Below are positions 39,470 through 41,856 of a DNA stretch of 41,856 nt, piece after piece (position 1 is the stretch's first letter; each line of letters opens with the position of its first letter). Source of the stretch: a virus; the IMG/VR virus record IMGVR_UViG_3300047678_000104, positions 1 through 41,856 of that record; one strand, 5' to 3'. Both the position numbers and the translations under genes were made by a program. The notes beneath the pieces are model-generated. The model did no database searches. It worked only from the letters and a program-made list of their open reading frames with translations, and had not been told where the DNA came from.

Positions 39470-41161
39470 CTATCCCCTCTGCCAGTATGGTACGTTGTCG
39501 GTCGGTGATGCCTTTGCCTCTTCTGCCTTTTTCGCAACATGGCCTGCGTGTTCGGATGAAAGCAAATCGAACAACGCCATCCCAGACATGTTCTCCATCG
39601 GCGCATTCGCATACACGCACGAATCGCCTTTGTCTGGTGAACGGCCTAACCGCTTCACAACACTTGTCGATGACTCATCGTCTTTTGACTCAACCTTAAT
39701 GCCGCGCGGTGTTAGCTCCCAGCGGAACGCGGAAAGGTCGGATGCCAACTCGTCATCAGGTGGCAATTCCATTTCAATCCCGTTGCTAGGGTCAAGACAC
39801 TCTCTCATATGCCAATAGGCCGCGCTGCGCTTGTTGAAGAATTTGAGATTGCCTTGCTTGCTTGTTCGCTCACTCGATTCAGCACCATTAAACGGCATTG
39901 TTTTGAATGAGGCTTTTGTGAAGTCTACTGGAGACGAACCGACACCGATTGCATCGATGGTGATTATTGTTGATGCGTCCGGATTGACGTTGATGATGGC
40001 TTGTACGACTTTTGGGCCATCGTTCGTCGTGACTCCACTGTGGATGACTTGCTGCTCGATTCGGTTGCCAAATCGCGGAGTGAGCACGGTTCTGTCGCGA
40101 CCACCGCGCGCAACATCCACGCCCAACTGAGACATCTTGCCGAAAGTCGGATTGCGATTGGCTTTCCAGCGTTCCTGTGCCGCCCGTATCCAAGCAGACG
40201 GAATAACTGTCCACGGGTCTTCAGTCATCCCCGCTTCAAAGTCGCCATACAGCATGATGGAGCGCAAAGGCTCTGGCATCGCTTGGAGCGTGGCCACATA
40301 TCCATTCTCAATCAGAATCGGATTATCACGCACCGACGCGAAAATAAACGTGCGTGACTTTGGAAAATAAATGTCCTCAACCTTTACCAACTTCTCATCA
40401 AACTCATAGACGTGATTGCCGTCTTTGTCGATGATGAACTGGTCGCCACTTTTGACCTCGATGTCTTTCCCGGCGATGGTCGTGAACCAACGCAACTCTC
40501 CCGGCTTGGCCTTGTTGGGGTGATTCTTGTCGAGCCATGGCGCGAAGTATCGAATGACCCAACGCCCCTCCTCAGTCGTTGGAGGGTTCATGGTACAGAT
40601 TACGCGGCAACGCTGGTTCTTGCGCGTGGTACGATTCCAGCCTGTGATGAATCGGAATTGATACTCAGAAAATTCAGTCAGCTCATCGAAGCCATAGAAG
40701 TCGCGCGGCTGGCCTTGATGCGCCATCACGTCTTTCTCATACTGGAGCGAACCGAAGTACAAAATTGCACCATTGTGAAAGCGCCAACGGTGTAGCGATT
40801 CGTTGTATGAGTCTTTTGACGACTGCGTGTCTTCGGGGTTGTATATCTGCCGGCTGCGGTCGATGATGGCCGTTAGCGATGGATAGACGCGACGGAAGAT
40901 GATGCCGCGCCAGCAGTTACGCGCCGCGCCCAAGAGCAAATCGGATTTGCCGCCACCGGCCTGTCCGCCGTATCCCAGCACGTCTGCTTTCGATTCCAAA
41001 GCCATGCGCTGGGGGTGTTGCGTTCCATCTTCGTGGTCCGGAAACGGTTTCCACAATCGACGATGGCGCAGCTCCTCCTGAAGCATCTTGATGACGCTGG
41101 GATGTGCGAGCCTTTGAAGTTGCGCCGTTATGAGTGAGAAGTTAGTCACTGAGCGATTCAT
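39470..41161 (-). CDS. terL: Terminase large subunit
   Basis: This encodes 563 residues. It has an N-terminal ATPase with Walker A GGQAGGGKS (residues 65-73) and Walker B FYGFDE (155-160, Asp159, Glu160), then the C-terminal RNaseH-like nuclease with GVDVARGG (Asp349) and ITIDAIGVG (Asp403). It cuts concatemeric phage DNA and pumps it into proheads. It is not clear from the sequence whether packaging is cos or headful. The ATG at 41161 is chosen because it leaves a 20-base overlap with the small subunit gene; an upstream start at 41194 would overlap more. Confidence 0.95.
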   Translation of the reverse strand: MNRSVTNFSLITAQLQRLAHPSVIKMLQEELRHRRLWKPFPDHEDGTQHPQRMALESKADVLGYGGQAGGGKSDLLLGAARNCWRGIIFRRVYPSLTAIIDRSRQIYNPEDTQSSKDSYNESLHRWRFHNGAILYFGSLQYEKDVMAHQGQPRDFYGFDELTEFSEYQFRFITGWNRTTRKNQRCRVICTMNPPTTEEGRWVIRYFAPWLDKNHPNKAKPGELRWFTTIAGKDIEVKSGDQFIIDKDGNHVYEFDEKLVKVEDIYFPKSRTFIFASVRDNPILIENGYVATLQAMPEPLRSIMLYGDFEAGMTEDPWTVIPSAWIRAAQERWKANRNPTFGKMSQLGVDVARGGRDRTVLTPRFGNRIEQQVIHSGVTTNDGPKVVQAIINVNPDASTIITIDAIGVGSSPVDFTKASFKTMPFNGAESSERTSKQGNLKFFNKRSAAYWHMRECLDPSNGIEMELPPDDELASDLSAFRWELTPRGIKVESKDDESSTSVVKRLGRSPDKGDSCVYANAPMENMSGMALFDLLSSEHAGHVAKKAEEAKASPTDNVPYWQRG

Positions 41162-41543
41162 CCCCGGCCGCAACGCCAAGTTTTTGGAGCACAACGATTA
41201 GTTGCTCAATCTCCTTCTCACCCATCGAAGCAACTTTTGTCGCATCGATAATGCTGATGGGTTTATCACCACCCTCAATTGCAATCGGCATCTTCTTGTG
41301 TGTGTAGGGAAGCGCGACCTGCGCCGCCCACATCTTGTCTGCCTTTCCGTATGTGCCTGTTTGGTCACGCAAAATCTGCAACGCGAAGTCAAGAGGCATC
41401 AATCCAGAGTCGATTTGCTTCGCAGCTAGAAGCTCCTTGCCAATGGTTCGACGGTTCTTGGTGCCTTTGGCTTTGCCGGCAGGATTGGCCACAAAGCCCT
41501 TGGGTGGGCCACGTTTCTTTTTGGATGGAGGCAAAAGAGCCAT
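41142..41543 (-). CDS. terS: Terminase small subunit candidate
   Basis: This encodes 133 residues. A basic Lys/Arg-rich N-terminus (PPSKKKRGPPKGFVANPAGK) of AT-hook or DUF5681-like appearance is followed by helical segments and a C-terminal EKEIEQLIVVLQKLG helix. It lies directly upstream of the large subunit, as small subunits do. It should recognise the packaging site. The ATG at 41543 is chosen over an upstream TTG at 41573 because GGGAAACAA precedes it. Identification rests on position and composition. Confidence 0.75.
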   Translation of the reverse strand: MALLPPSKKKRGPPKGFVANPAGKAKGTKNRRTIGKELLAAKQIDSGLMPLDFALQILRDQTGTYGKADKMWAAQVALPYTHKKMPIAIEGGDKPISIIDATKVASMGEKEIEQLIVVLQKLGVAAGDESLSD

Positions 41544-41609
41544 TTGTTTCCCAATCAAATATTTAGATAACAAGCAAAAATCATTTCAACGCACAATGGT
41601 CGTGGCGCG

Positions 41610-41644
41610 GCACGGCTTTCGTCGCGATTCTAGGTCGCACGGCT
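41610..41644 (+). repeat. Direct repeat GCACGGCT in the non-coding end
   Basis: Two copies of GCACGGCT lie 27 bases apart, at 41610-41617 and 41637-41644, each followed by CGATT-like bases. They could be protein-binding sites for terminase or an activator. Eight bases is short, so chance is possible. Confidence 0.4.
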
Positions 41645-41779
41645 CGATTGCGTAAAGAAAGATTTTTGCCGACAAAGTTTCACCAAACATATTCCTTCAA
41701 CACGTCAATTCCACTTCTGCAAATTGGACCTCGATTCAAGAAACTGGAACAAATTTAGAAATCTTTATCTGCCCACTTC

Positions 41780-41801
41780 AAAAGTCTATTTTTAGACTTT
41801 T
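41780..41801. other. Perfect 9-bp hairpin with T-loop
   Basis: AAAAGTCTA and TAGACTTTT are perfect inverted repeats around a TTTT loop. It could be a two-way terminator between divergent promoters, a protein site or an origin part; T tracts are short. It lies 236 bases right of the small terminase start. Confidence 0.55.
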
Positions 41802-41856
41802 CGCGCGTTGCACGCTGCCCGTCGAATCGCCTATTTTTTAAGCGCCCATGGGGTGA

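Larger units (their letters stand above)
41544..41856. other. Non-coding 313-bp region at the right end
   Basis: No gene was found on either strand. The region holds a direct repeat GCACGGCT (41610-41617 and 41637-41644), a hairpin with T-rich loop (41780-41801) and, on the + strand, a weak promoter-like pair TTGCAC (41808-41813) and TATTTT (41832-41837) with an 18-base gap. It is the likely home of late promoter, packaging and possibly origin sequences, but none can be fixed from sequence alone. Confidence 0.6.

Noticed and set aside
39468-39620. N-terminal extension of the HEFYGNQ-type protein from 39620
   Set aside because: It would overlap the end of the terminase gene by 150 bases and has a Cys/Arg-rich shadow-like sequence; the ATG at 39467 has a good ribosome site.
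1-41856. Integrase, repressor, reverse transcriptase or diversity-generating element, tRNA
   Set aside because: No reading frame with the expected motifs and no tRNA-like cloverleaf were seen. Absence was judged by eye and small elements could be missed.

Overview
The window looks like a nearly complete genome of a tailed, lytic-type bacteriophage with a siphovirus-style tail, about 42 kb. It carries a full virion set: small and large terminase, portal, protease, HK97-type capsid, head-tail joining proteins, major tail protein, tail chaperone with a frameshift, tape measure and tail-tip proteins. It also has a lysis cassette. No integrase, excisionase, repressor, tRNA, rRNA or CRISPR was seen. 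An i-spanin with an embedded o-spanin lipoprotein, plus an M15-type peptidase endolysin, point to a Gram-negative host. The tail tip (tape measure, DUF2460, DUF2163, NlpC/P60, hub) is of the type shared with gene-transfer agents and siphophages of Proteobacteria. The host genus cannot be told from the sequence.

The genome has two convergent arms. The left arm (about 1-13060, + strand) is the early/replication arm, with tightly packed, often overlapping genes. It holds a C-x2-C protein, a HAD-like phosphatase, a DUF6378-like protein, a DEDDh exonuclease, a DNA polymerase III alpha (DnaE-type) polymerase, a pyrimidine-dimer-glycosylase-like protein, a VRR-NUC-like nuclease, an SNF2-type helicase, a candidate ssDNA-binding protein, a MazG-like NTP pyrophosphohydrolase and many small unknowns. 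It ends at a perfect hairpin with A/T tails (13064-13095) that can stop transcription from both sides.

The right arm (about 13121-41543, - strand, read right to left) is the late arm. It begins with terminase and portal. Next comes an unusual block of accessory structural genes, one with eleven 60-bp in-phase repeats. Then follow head morphogenesis, protease/scaffold, capsid, connector genes, tail genes, tail fibre and lysis genes. Hairpin terminators follow the capsid and major tail genes and may set expression levels. The 313 bp right of the small terminase gene (41544-41856) are non-coding. If the molecule is circular or circularly permuted, they separate the two divergent arms and would hold promoters and possibly the packaging site.

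Functionally, the early arm supplies a polymerase and proofreading pair of its own but shows no recognisable primase, replicative helicase, sliding clamp or clamp loader, so it probably borrows those from the host. All assignments come from reading motifs and gene order; no database search was run.
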